NCBI RefSeq assembly: GCF_016899775.1
Contig: NZ_JACJJE010000013.1
Coordinates: forward strand, 1 to 64,000
Reading direction: 5' to 3'
DNA from: Pseudoflavonifractor capillosus
GTDB lineage: Bacteria > Bacillota > Clostridia > Oscillospirales > Oscillospiraceae
DNA: 64,000 nucleotides
Shown: piece by piece, positions 1 to 6,991 of the stretch
Position numbering within the stretch: position 1 is the first letter of the stretch
Layout: the number at the start of each line of letters is the position of its first letter
Program-made: the position numbers and the translations under genes
The notes under the pieces: generated by a model
Told to the model about the DNA's origin: nothing
The model's database searches: none
The model's input: the letters and a program-made list of their open reading frames with translations, nothing else

Positions 1-35
1 CCTTCACTTTTCTTTTCCCTTTTTCTTACAAAATC

Positions 36-60
36 CCTGTTTTCATCTCTTGAAAACAGG
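36..60. repeat. Perfect hairpin at window edge
   Basis: Nine-base arms (CCTGTTTTC at 36-44 and GAAAACAGG at 52-60) flank a 7-nt loop. No clear U-tract follows on either strand. The gene it belongs to may lie outside the window. Confidence 0.4.
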
Positions 61-79
61 AGTTCTTTGACAGACTGAG

Positions 80-110
80 AAACCGGCCCGCCGATTCGGC
101 GGGCCGGTTT
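80..110 (-). terminator. Terminator hairpin of the hxlR-vanRS-GNAT operon
   Basis: A 13-bp GC-rich stem (80-92 with 98-110) with a GATTC loop lies just past the stop of the last gene of the minus-strand operon. The U-tract is weak on both strands, so termination efficiency is uncertain. Confidence 0.55.
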
Positions 111-121
111 CTGTGTTAAGC

Positions 122-847
122 CTAATACAAATTCAGAAGATATGCCTGATAGGGGGTGCGCAGCCGGTACCCCAGCTTCTCCGCCAGGGCGACCGAGGGC
201 AGATTGTGGGCGTCCCAGCTGGGGACGAGCCCCCGGTCCAGACAGTCCAGAATCAGCCGCGCCCCGCAGGAGAGGGCCAGCCTCTTCCGCCGCTGGTCGG
301 GCCGGGTGTCGATCTCAATTTCGACGCCCCCGTCGTGGATGGTATAGGAGGAGGCTCCGGCCACCGGAATCCCATCTTGCAGGGCGATTACCCCCAGCCC
401 CCGGCGGACAAAGTCGTCCCCGTCCCGGAAGTTGCCGCACAGGTCCTTGGACCACGCCTGTCCCATGAGAACGGGGTAGTGCTGAGGCAGGATAGGGGAG
501 AGGGCGTACCCCTCCGGCAGGGCGGCGGCGTATGCGGCCAGCCGCTCCCGGTCAAACTCCCCCGGCCCATCCATGGCATAGCGGGTAAAGGGAGACACCT
601 TTTCACCAAAAACAGACCGGAGCACAGGCTCCCAGTCCGGGGTGCGGGGGACCAGGATGGGGCGGTCGGCCTGGCGGGCCAGCTCCGGGTCGGGCTTCCC
701 AGCCAGAAAACAGAAGTCCCCCACCGCGCACAGGGCGCTCTCCGGGGGCGTGCGCCCGTCGGTGGCCACCGAGCCCATATGGCCCTGGAGGCAGGTCCAC
801 ACCATGGTCTCCCTCCACCCGGCGAACAGGGGGGCGGCGCTATCCAT
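122..847 (-). CDS. GNAT-family N-acetyltransferase (ZmaR-like type)
   Basis: A 241-residue cytoplasmic protein. The C-terminal half has the GNAT fold pattern: a strand around GVIALQDGIPVAG, a beta-bulge strand GGVEIEIDT, then a RPDQRRKRLA acetyl-CoA loop and helix, ending in NLPSVALAEKLGY, the asparagine motif typical of GNATs. Overall layout resembles the GNAT_acetyltran group that includes the zwittermicin-resistance protein ZmaR. The substrate cannot be told. The ATG at 847 lies inside the end of the histidine kinase gene (8-bp overlap), so it is translationally coupled to the two-component genes. A longer open frame upstream is only the shadow of that kinase. Confidence 0.8.
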   Translation of the reverse strand: MDSAAPLFAGWRETMVWTCLQGHMGSVATDGRTPPESALCAVGDFCFLAGKPDPELARQADRPILVPRTPDWEPVLRSVFGEKVSPFTRYAMDGPGEFDRERLAAYAAALPEGYALSPILPQHYPVLMGQAWSKDLCGNFRDGDDFVRRGLGVIALQDGIPVAGASSYTIHDGGVEIEIDTRPDQRRKRLALSCGARLILDCLDRGLVPSWDAHNLPSVALAEKLGYRLRTPYQAYLLNLY

Positions 848-1973
848 GGAAATCCCCCTCCCGTCCCGCCTTGGGCAGGGTGACCTGGAACTCCACCTGG
901 TTGTCCCAGCTCCGGGCGGAGATGGTCCCCCCGTGGAGCTCCACGATCTCCTTGGCGATGGCCAAGCCAAGGCCCGCGCCCCCCGTGCGGGTGGCGCGGG
1001 AGCTGTCCAGGCGGAAGAACTGGTCGAAGATGCGCTCCAGCTTCTCCGGGGGGATGGTCCTCCCCTCGTTGTGGAAGGTGAGAACGATAGATGTGTCGGT
1101 TTCCGCCCCGGAGATCTGAACCTCCGTCCCCGGCGTGCTGTAGTGACAGGCGTTGCGCAGCAGGTTGTCAAACACCCTTGCCAGCTTGTCCGGGTCGCAG
1201 GGGTAGTCCATCCGGGCCGGCAGGTCCAGGGTGCAGGTGAGCTGTTCCTCCGCGAGCATGGGTTCAAACTCGCTGACCACCTGCTGGAGCATCCGGCTTA
1301 AATCCACCGTCTGCTTCTCCAGCTCCAGGTGGCTCAGGTTGAAGCGAGTGATGTCGAAAAATTCGTTGATCAGGTCCTCCAGCCGCTCCGCCTTGTCCAG
1401 GGCGATGCCGGTGTACCGCGCCCGCAGCTCCGGGGAGATCTGAGGCTCGTCCCGCAGGAGGGTCAGATAGCCGATGACGCTGGTGAGGGGCGTTTTCAGG
1501 TCGTGGGCCAGATAGACCACCAGATCGTTTTTCCGCTGCTCCGCCTCCCGGGCGGTCCGCTGGGCATGGAGGGCCTCCTCCCGGGCCAGATTCAGCTGGT
1601 CCTCCACGCTCTTCATGGCAGGAGGGAGGCGGATGGGCTCCTCCGTCGGCTGGGAGAGCTGACCAGAGGCCTCAATGAGGGCCTGGAGCTGCTGGTTGGG
1701 CCGGGCGATGAAGTAGTAGCTGATGACCACCCACCCCACCAGAATGACAAAGGCAAACACAAAGAAGTAATAGTCCCGCACCCAGTTGAGCAGATGGTAG
1801 AGGGGGTTGGTCTCGTACCAGATCAGGCTGCGGCAGATAATAAAGCCCAGCACGCTGACCACCAGCACAATGGTCACCCAGGCCGTCAGGGCCAGCAGGT
1901 AGTAGCCCCAGGCCTGGAGGGTGGAGCGGCGGAAGCGCCTCTGGCCGCCGCCCATTTGTCTTTGCTTACTCAA
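840..1973 (-). CDS. VanS-like sensor histidine kinase
   Basis: 377 residues. Two membrane segments (about 22-50 and 68-90) bracket a very short external loop, so it probably senses within or near the membrane. Then come a coiled linker, an H-box with His157 in AHDLKTP, an N-box NLLRNACHYS, and G-boxes ending GAGLGLAIAKEIVELHGG. Length and H-box context (VVYLAHDLKTPLTSVIGYL) match the VanS subgroup. It overlaps the regulator upstream by 8 bp and the acetyltransferase downstream by 8 bp, so the operon is tightly coupled. No vanHAX-type ligase genes are present here, so calling it a glycopeptide sensor is not justified. Confidence 0.9.
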   Translation of the reverse strand: MSKQRQMGGGQRRFRRSTLQAWGYYLLALTAWVTIVLVVSVLGFIICRSLIWYETNPLYHLLNWVRDYYFFVFAFVILVGWVVISYYFIARPNQQLQALIEASGQLSQPTEEPIRLPPAMKSVEDQLNLAREEALHAQRTAREAEQRKNDLVVYLAHDLKTPLTSVIGYLTLLRDEPQISPELRARYTGIALDKAERLEDLINEFFDITRFNLSHLELEKQTVDLSRMLQQVVSEFEPMLAEEQLTCTLDLPARMDYPCDPDKLARVFDNLLRNACHYSTPGTEVQISGAETDTSIVLTFHNEGRTIPPEKLERIFDQFFRLDSSRATRTGGAGLGLAIAKEIVELHGGTISARSWDNQVEFQVTLPKAGREGDFHG

Positions 1974-2664
1974 TGGTATACCCCACCCCCCAAACGGTCT
2001 TGATGAATTTCGGCTTCCGGCTGGGCTCGTGCATCTTCTCCCGCAGCCGGGCGATGTGGCTCATCACGGTGTTGTTGCTCTCAAAGTACCGCTCCCCCCA
2101 CACCGCCTCAAAGAGGGATTCGCTGGACACCACCTGCCCCCGGTGCTGACACAGGTACCAGAGGATGGAGAACTCCAGCGGGGTGAGGGAGAGCTCCTCC
2201 CCAAAGAGGACGCACTTGTGGGTTGGTTTGGAAATTTGAAGCCCCCGGAAGTCATACTCCTGGGGATCACCCCTCTCAGCGGGGGCGGAGGGGTTGTAGC
2301 GGGTGTACCGCCGCAGCTGAGTTTTCACCCGGGCCACCAGCTCCAGGGGGTTGAAGGGCTTTGTGAGGTAGTCGTCCGCCCCCAGGGTCAGCCCCATGAT
2401 CTTGTCCATGTCCTCCATCTTGGCGGTGAGCATGAGGATGGGGAACAGGTGGTCCTCCCGGATCTTCTGGCACAGGGTGAACCCGTCCACGTCCGGGAGC
2501 ATCACGTCCAGAATGGCCAGGTCCAGGTGGGTGCTCTCCACACAGGAGAGGGCCTCCTTTCCAGTATAGAACTTGTGGACGGTGTAGCCCTCGTTTTTCA
2601 GGCAGATCTCCACCAGGTCGGCGATGGCCGCCTCGTCGTCTACTACTAAAATGTCGGTGCTCAT
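1966..2664 (-). CDS. VanR-like OmpR-family response regulator
   Basis: 232 residues. The receiver domain has acidic pocket Asp9/Asp10, phosphoacceptor Asp53 (LDLAILDVMLP) and conserved Lys102 (YLTKPFNP). The C-terminal winged helix has the typical LSLTPLEFSILWYL and VRTVWGVGY-like motif (IKTVWGVGYTIE). The ATG at 2664 has an AGAGGAG site and overlaps the HxlR stop as ATGA, so the whole operon reads as one coupled message. It probably receives phosphate from the adjacent VanS-like kinase. Targets are unknown. Confidence 0.92.
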   Translation of the reverse strand: MSTDILVVDDEAAIADLVEICLKNEGYTVHKFYTGKEALSCVESTHLDLAILDVMLPDVDGFTLCQKIREDHLFPILMLTAKMEDMDKIMGLTLGADDYLTKPFNPLELVARVKTQLRRYTRYNPSAPAERGDPQEYDFRGLQISKPTHKCVLFGEELSLTPLEFSILWYLCQHRGQVVSSESLFEAVWGERYFESNNTVMSHIARLREKMHEPSRKPKFIKTVWGVGYTIE

Positions 2665-3023
2665 AGCTGCTCCTCTGGGGTTTCCAGGGACGGCAAGCGG
2701 TGTTCGCCGCCCCAGGCGCACATTCCCTCCAGAATGGGAATGAGAGACTTTCCGCGCTCCGTCAGGCTGTACTCCACCTTGGGCGGAATCTGGGGATACT
2801 CTTCCCGGTGGACCAGCTGGTCAGCCTCCAGCTCCTTCAATGTGGTGCTGAGCGTTTTATAGGAAATGGTGCCGATATACCGCTTGATTTCATTGAAGCG
2901 CACCGTCCCATAGTTCATCAAGGTATAGAGCACCGGCATCTTGTATTTGCCGTTGATGAGGGAGAGAGTATAACTAAATCCAGTGGTCCCTAGGTATGCG
3001 CCGGAAATACAGGGATTGTCCAT
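2661..3023 (-). CDS. HxlR-family winged-helix regulator
   Basis: 120 residues with the HxlR/DUF24 pattern: INGKYKMPVLYTLMNYGTVRFNEIKRYIGTISYKTLSTTLKELEADQLVHREEYPQ corresponds to the winged helix, followed by PPKVEYSLTERGKSLIPIL, the family wing and helix. HxlR proteins often sense redox or electrophiles through an N-terminal cysteine; here Cys5 is present. It is first in a four-gene operon and diverges from a flavoprotein gene, which suggests shared control from the 3024-3151 gap. Its stop overlaps the VanR-like start by 4 bp. Confidence 0.88.
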   Translation of the reverse strand: MDNPCISGAYLGTTGFSYTLSLINGKYKMPVLYTLMNYGTVRFNEIKRYIGTISYKTLSTTLKELEADQLVHREEYPQIPPKVEYSLTERGKSLIPILEGMCAWGGEHRLPSLETPEEQL

Positions 3024-3038
3024 AAGCTTTCCTCCAGG

Positions 3039-3066
3039 TAAGTATTGTACCTAAATGTGCGTACTT
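3039..3066. promoter_or_regulatory. Candidate HxlR operator
   Basis: AAGTA (3040-3044) and TACTT (3062-3066) form an inverted pair, with GTAC at 3047-3050 and again at 3061-3064. HxlR-family operators such as YodB sites use TACT/AGTA half sites. It lies between the hxlR start codon and the divergent flavoprotein promoter. Confidence 0.4.
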
Positions 3067-3071
3067 GTATT

Positions 3072-3099
3072 TTGATTTTATCCTGATTATGATTATAGT
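3072..3099 (+). promoter_or_regulatory. Candidate promoter of the flavoprotein gene
   Basis: TTGATT at 3072-3077 and TATAGT at 3094-3099 are separated by 16 bp, about 50 bp upstream of the ATG at 3152. Confidence 0.4.
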
Positions 3100-3151
3100 G
3101 ATGACGGGAAGAAAGTCAATCGCCATCTTAATCCGCAAGGGAGGACTTTTT

Positions 3152-3697
3152 ATGAGTAAGAAAATTGTAGTGATTACCGGCAGTCCCCGGAAAAACGGCA
3201 ACAGCTTCGCTATGGTGGACGCCTTTATCCAGGCTGCCAAAGCCAAAGGACACACCGTCACCCGCTTTGACGCGGCGGACAAGAAGCTCGCCGGCTGCCA
3301 TGCCTGCGAGACCTGCTTCAAGACCGGGAAGGCCTGCTCCTTTGACGATGACTTCAACACCATCGCCCCGGCCATTCTGGAGGCCGACGCGGTGGTTTTC
3401 GCCACGCCGGTGTACTGGTACTCCATCCCGTCCCAGATCAAGGCGGTGATCGACAAGCTGTACTCCCTGGTGGTGGGCGGCATGGATTATGCCGGCAAGG
3501 AGTGCGCCCTCATCGCCTGCTGTGAGGAGGAGGATATGACCGTGCTGGACGGGGTCCGGGTGCCCATGGAGCGCACCGCCGCCCTCTTAAAGTGGAACAT
3601 GGTAGGGGAGGTGCTGGTCCCCGGCGTGCTGGAGGCGGGGGCCATCGACAAGACCGACGGCTGTAAGCAGGCGGCGGCCCTGGCGGAGAAAATTTAA
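3152..3697 (+). CDS. Flavodoxin-fold NADPH-dependent FMN reductase, Isf-like
   Basis: 181 residues. ITGSPRKNGNS near the N-terminus is the FMN phosphate-binding loop of the flavodoxin-like reductases, and FATPVYWYSIPSQIKAVIDK is the second conserved strand-loop. Between them is a compact cysteine set, Cys49, 52, 55 and 62 (C-x2-C-x2-C-x6-C), matching the 4Fe-4S ligand motif of iron-sulfur flavoproteins. Start at ATG 3152 is set by AAGGGAGGA 5 bp upstream of the TTTTT spacer; a longer frame from 3065 has no site. It is divergent from hxlR, a family that often controls flavin reductases. Electron acceptor is unknown. Confidence 0.85.
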   Translation: MSKKIVVITGSPRKNGNSFAMVDAFIQAAKAKGHTVTRFDAADKKLAGCHACETCFKTGKACSFDDDFNTIAPAILEADAVVFATPVYWYSIPSQIKAVIDKLYSLVVGGMDYAGKECALIACCEEEDMTVLDGVRVPMERTAALLKWNMVGEVLVPGVLEAGAIDKTDGCKQAAALAEKI

Positions 3698-3718
3698 ATC
3701 TTCAGGTGCGGTACATAG

Positions 3719-3749
3719 CCGGGGGAAGGATGAGAGGTCCTTTCCCCGG
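3719..3749. terminator. Hairpin between convergent genes
   Basis: CCGGGGGAAGGA pairs with TCCTTTCCCCGG around a 7-nt loop. It sits between two convergent genes and may stop transcription from both sides. No U-tract is visible. Confidence 0.45.
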
Positions 3750-3778
3750 GTTGCTGTCCCGGAGCGAATTCTGTCCGG

Positions 3779-4231
3779 TCAGCGGGCCGAACTGGCCAAG
3801 TTGCAGATGCGGACGGAGGACCGCCGTTTGGCATAGTCCACCAGCTCCCGGGCGCTGCTGGCCGGATGCCAGGCATAGGCGATGAGAAAGTCGCAGTGGT
3901 CCGCCATGTACCGGTTGGCCCGGACGATGGCCGCCCGCTTGGGCACACGCTCCATGCCGGGGGGATAAAAGGTGCCGTCGAAGCCCTCTGGGGCGGGGGT
4001 GGGCCGGCCGGCGGGATGGTAGGGGAGAAGCAGAAAGAGCGTCACCTGCGGGTGGCGCTCTTTTGCTTGTAAAACCGCCCGGGCGGCCAGACGGTCAAAA
4101 TTCCCGTAGTGTCCCACCACAAACTCGGTTACCCCATACTCGGCGATGTGCCGCTCCACCGCCTGAACCAGGGCGGGGAAGATGGAATCGCGGGTCTCCC
4201 GGTGGCCGATGAAAAAGCAGGTGTGTCCCAT
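3779..4231 (-). CDS. SLOG-superfamily protein (DUF1273/YpsA-like)
   Basis: 150 residues. It opens CFFIGHRET, the GHR(E) loop of the YpsA/DUF1273 branch of the SLOG Rossmann superfamily, followed by a VVGHYGNFDRLAARAV segment like the G-x-x-x-FD motif, and ends with DFLIAYAWHPASSARELVDYAKRR, the typical last strand and helix. SLOG domains bind nucleotides or related ligands; no catalytic role is evident. It stands alone between convergent and divergent genes. Confidence 0.75.
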   Translation of the reverse strand: MGHTCFFIGHRETRDSIFPALVQAVERHIAEYGVTEFVVGHYGNFDRLAARAVLQAKERHPQVTLFLLLPYHPAGRPTPAPEGFDGTFYPPGMERVPKRAAIVRANRYMADHCDFLIAYAWHPASSARELVDYAKRRSSVRICNLASSAR

Positions 4232-4284
4232 TAAAAGTCCCCCTAACTCTCTCGTGCATACAAGAAGAATATCTAATTATATCA

Positions 4285-4310
4285 TTATATTGCTGTAAAT
4301 AACAATATAA
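4285..4310. promoter_or_regulatory. Perfect dyad upstream of the small Xre gene
   Basis: TTATATTG (4285-4292) and CAATATAA (4303-4310) are perfect inverted repeats separated by 10 nt, in the AT-rich gap between the SLOG gene and the Xre gene. This could be the operator of the Xre protein. Confidence 0.45.
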
Positions 4311-4323
4311 ATCCATAAATATT

Positions 4324-4351
4324 TTGACAAGTACATGCTAACCTTTAACAC
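4324..4351 (+). promoter_or_regulatory. Promoter of the small Xre gene
   Basis: A consensus TTGACA lies at 4324-4329. The best -10 is TAACAC (4346-4351, 16-bp spacing), which is weak. Confidence 0.35.
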
Positions 4352-4365
4352 AAAGAGGTGTGTGC

Positions 4366-4593
4366 ATGGAAACGCAGTATTACGAGCAATATATTCGTTT
4401 TGGTCTTAAAATCCAATATTATCGAAAACTGCGTGGCATGACGCAGGAGGATTTTGCGGATAGAATCGGGAAATCCTGGTCCTTTGTAGCCAAGATTGAA
4501 AGTCCGACCCGGGCTTTCGGGGTTTCTATGGAGACTTTGTTTAAAATGGCTGAGGTTTTGGAGGTACCGGTGTCCAAACTATTTGAGGATTGA
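4366..4593 (+). CDS. Small Xre-family HTH regulator
   Basis: 75 residues, made almost entirely of one Cro/C1-type domain: KIQYYRKLRGMTQEDFADRIGKS is helices 1-2, and WSFVAKIES is the recognition helix, followed by a VSMETLFKMAEVLEVPVSKLF helix pair. ATG 4366 is preferred because AGAGG lies 8 bp upstream; an in-frame GTG at 4360 is too close. A dyad with 8-bp arms upstream suggests autoregulation. The gene is AT-rich compared with its neighbours. Confidence 0.8.
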   Translation: METQYYEQYIRFGLKIQYYRKLRGMTQEDFADRIGKSWSFVAKIESPTRAFGVSMETLFKMAEVLEVPVSKLFED

Positions 4594-4654
4594 AATTTGT
4601 AGGGACGGACCTGTGGGTCCGTCCTCTTTCATTATGGAGCTGGCGGGTATATGT

Positions 4655-5195
4655 CCCCTCATCCGCCCCAGTGTGCGCACTGGGGCACCTTCCCCTAAAG
4701 GGGAAGGCTTTTGAAAATGCGTATCCCCGGCCTTCCCCTTTAGGGGAAGGTGGCACGGCCAAAGGCCGTGACGGATGAGGTGCGGGCGGCCCAGGTGTGC
4801 CGCCCCTACGGGTGGAACGGCTTCTCCCACAGTGGGCGACCGCAAGGGTCGCCCCTACGGCGTTTCTCGGCGGCGATTCAGAACGGCGCGTCCGGGAGGC
4901 CGCGCCCTACAAAGGGAGAATCCCTCCAGAGCGGGCGGGTGAGGACACCCGCCCCTACTGCGGATGCGGAAGCATCCTGTCCTTTCGTAGGGGCCGGACA
5001 CTGGCCGGCCCGCGGGAGGGATTTTGCTATTTCGGAACCCACCCTCATCCGCCTCGCATGCGCTCGGCACCTTCTCCCTGGGAGGGAGAAGGCTTTCGGG
5101 TAGGCCGGTGTGCCGCCCCTACAAGCGAGGGCGAGGAGACCTTTCCCCTCATCCGTCTGGCCTTCGGCCAGCCACCTTCCCCCAGGGGAAGGCTA
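4655..5195. repeat. Cluster of CTCATCCG-type double-hairpin repeats
   Basis: The 4594-5604 gap has no gene. It holds four copies of a unit made of CTCATCCG, a variable hairpin, CACCTTCCCC, and a second hairpin closing with GGGGAAGG. Copies lie near 4655-4710 (+), 4729-4780 (-), 5041-5096 (+) and 5144-5195 (+). The first hairpin changes sequence but still pairs, for example CCCCAGTG/CACTGGGG in one copy and CTGGCC/GGCCAG in another. Between them are shorter units built on CGCCCCTACG, such as GGGCGACC-GCAA-GGGTCGCCC near 4836. A fifth unit is at 58629-58683. Confidence 0.75.
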
Positions 5196-5214
5196 GTTTT
5201 ACCGGCGTTAGCTA

Positions 5215-5477
5215 GGCAAAGCCAGGCGCGGAACGAGAACCGAACTGACTACAATTTTGGAACAGTCAGGCCCCAGTGGGCCGGGAGGATACGCAAACCG
5301 CCACTCAGATTTTGCGCGCCGGAAATGCTCCTGAGACTGTCAAGTACGCGTCCCCCGTAATGGGGTCCGGGGAAAGGCGACTATGAGCACGAAGTGCTCA
5401 TCGGAGCCGTCCCCGGTGGCGTTTTGGTTACTTTGCCGCCATGGGCAAAGTAACTCGCCGCCCGCAGGCGGCGAAAC
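5215..5477. repeat. Structured intergenic element, copy A
   Basis: First of three copies (others 54730-54976 and 58747-59021). Shared blocks are GGCAAAGCCAGGCGCGG (5215-5231), CCCCAGTGGG, CAGATTTTGCGCGCCGGAA, and CAAGTACGCGTCCCCCGTAA. A long hairpin follows (CCGGGGA 5367-5373 with TCCCCGG 5410-5416, enclosing GAGCAC/GTGCTC), then a perfect 11-bp hairpin (GTTACTTTGCC 5427-5437 with GGCAAAGTAAC 5444-5454), then a CGCC/GGCG hairpin. The hairpin sequences differ among copies while pairing is kept. Confidence 0.8.
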
Positions 5478-5554
5478 TCCCCTGCGAACGAAACAAGGGC
5501 GGCGGGGATGCGAAAAGACGAGGCAGAGGCAAAATCCCCCCTGAAACATAAAAC

Positions 5555-5588
5555 AAAAAGACGGAGCGCCGCAGCGCTCCGTCTTTTG
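5555..5588 (-). terminator. Terminator of pfp
   Basis: AAAAGACGGAGCGC pairs with GCGCTCCGTCTTTT around a short loop, 17 bp past the pfp stop. On the minus strand it is followed by a T-rich run. Confidence 0.8.
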
Positions 5589-5604
5589 CAATCGAGGGAG
5601 AAAA

Positions 5605-6846
5605 TTACATCTCGGTGGTGAGAACCTTCTTCAGCCGGGCAAACCGGGGCAGGCCGTTCTCCTTGGGGGCGTCGGTCTCGCCCTGGATGAGGGGCAGGAC
5701 GTAGTCGATGAACTCCTGCTTCACGCCGTTGCCGGCCTCGTTGATCCACTCGCGGGGGACCTTCTTCTCGAAGTTGGCCACGATGTCCAGGGGCTCCAGG
5801 GTGGTCTCGCAGGTGTAGCCGCCCTCGCGGGTGCACTTGAAGGCCACCATCTTGTCGGTGACGCCCTCCACGGCGGCGTTGACGGCGGCGGCGCCGGCCT
5901 GCCAGGCCTCCTTCACATCGGTCTTGGAAGCCAGGTGAGAGCCGCAGCGCTGGAGCAGGGAGAGCTCGATGCCGCGGACCTTGGCGCCGGTGGCCTGCTT
6001 CACGGTCTCAGCCAGGTGAGCGGCCAGGCCGCCCAGCTGGGCGTGGCCGAAGCCGTCGGTGGCGGAGGTCTTGGCCTCGGACACGAAGGTGCCGTCGGCG
6101 TAGTGGATGCCCTCGGACACGGCCACCATGCACTTGCCGGTCTTATCATAGACGGCCTTCACGTCGGAGAGGAACTTGTCCATGTCGAAGTCGGTCTCGG
6201 GCAGATACACCAGGTCGGGGCCGCAGCCGGTGAGGGAGGCCAGGGCGGCGGAACCGGCCAGCCAGCCGGCGTGGCGGCCCATGATCTCGATAATGGTGAT
6301 CATGCCGGTGTCGTATACGTGGGCATCCTGCCAGACCTCGGCGCAGGAGGTGGCGATATACTTGGCGGCAGAGGCGAAGCCGGGGCAGTGGTCGGTGCCG
6401 TTCAGGTCGTTGTCGATGGTCTTGGGCACGCCCATGATGCGGCACTCATAGCCCACCTTCTGCATATACTTGGAGATCTTGTTGCAGGTGTCCATGGAGT
6501 CGTTGCCGCCGTTGTAGAAGAAGTAGCGCACATTGTACTTCTCAAAAATCTCCAGAATGCGCTTATAATCGGTATCGTCCACATCGGGGTCGGCCAGCTT
6601 ATAGCGGCAGGAGCCCAGGGCGGAGGAGGGGGTGTACTGGAGCAGGTCCAGCTCCGCGGGGTCCTCCTGGGACATGTCGTACAGCTTGTCCTCCAGAACG
6701 CCCTTGATGCCGTGGGCGGCGCCCAGCACCCGGGTGATGCAGTCCGCCTTCAAAGCGGTCTGGATGACGCCCTGAGCGCTGGCGTTAATGACGGCAGTGG
6801 GGCCTCCGGACTGGCCAATGATGCATGCGCCGGTGAGTTTTTCCAT
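5605..6846 (-). CDS. pfp: PPi-dependent 6-phosphofructokinase
   Basis: 413 residues, the usual length for PPi-type PFK. It phosphorylates fructose 6-phosphate with pyrophosphate, a reversible glycolytic step. IIGQSGGPTAVINAS is the N-terminal phosphate loop. FFYNGGNDSMDT has Asn-Asp where ATP enzymes have GGDGS, and MGVPKTIDNDL carries the lysine that marks PPi use. IIEIMGRHAGWLAGSAAL is the conserved fructose 6-phosphate site. An AGGAGG site lies 9 bp upstream of the start. It is divergent from fba, which uses the product of this enzyme, so two consecutive glycolytic steps share one promoter region. Confidence 0.93.
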   Translation of the reverse strand: MEKLTGACIIGQSGGPTAVINASAQGVIQTALKADCITRVLGAAHGIKGVLEDKLYDMSQEDPAELDLLQYTPSSALGSCRYKLADPDVDDTDYKRILEIFEKYNVRYFFYNGGNDSMDTCNKISKYMQKVGYECRIMGVPKTIDNDLNGTDHCPGFASAAKYIATSCAEVWQDAHVYDTGMITIIEIMGRHAGWLAGSAALASLTGCGPDLVYLPETDFDMDKFLSDVKAVYDKTGKCMVAVSEGIHYADGTFVSEAKTSATDGFGHAQLGGLAAHLAETVKQATGAKVRGIELSLLQRCGSHLASKTDVKEAWQAGAAAVNAAVEGVTDKMVAFKCTREGGYTCETTLEPLDIVANFEKKVPREWINEAGNGVKQEFIDYVLPLIQGETDAPKENGLPRFARLKKVLTTEM

Positions 6847-6911
6847 GTTTAGTTCCTCCTAAAGTGTTGTTGAGATACCCAAAATTAGTTTTACCTAAAT
6901 TTCTCTTACAA

Positions 6912-6940
6912 ATCATACCACGTACCCTTGTATTTTTCAA
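6912..6940 (-). promoter_or_regulatory. pfp promoter
   Basis: On the minus strand TTGAAA (6935-6940) and TATGAT (6912-6917) are spaced by 17 bp, 66 bp upstream of the pfp start. It overlaps the fba promoter on the other strand. Confidence 0.55.
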
Positions 6941-6956
6941 TCCACAATGGTACAAT
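6928..6956 (+). promoter_or_regulatory. fba promoter
   Basis: TTGTAT (6928-6933) and TACAAT (6951-6956) are spaced by 17 bp, 36 bp upstream of the fba start. The -35 boxes of fba and pfp lie within the same 13 bp, so polymerase may not occupy both at once. Confidence 0.6.
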
Positions 6957-6991
6957 ATGAGACGTAAAAAACTTACAAGGAGATGGTCACT

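Noticed and set aside
840-2664. Vancomycin-resistance operon
   Set aside because: Only regulator and sensor look van-like; no ligase, VanH or VanX genes are present.
4594-5604. CRISPR array
   Set aside because: Repeats are hairpin units of varied length and order, without constant direct repeats and unique spacers, and no cas genes are near.
5340-5836. Small frames across the 5.3-5.8 kb repeat
   Set aside because: They run through structured repeats and antisense pfp, have no ribosome binding sites, and match no family.
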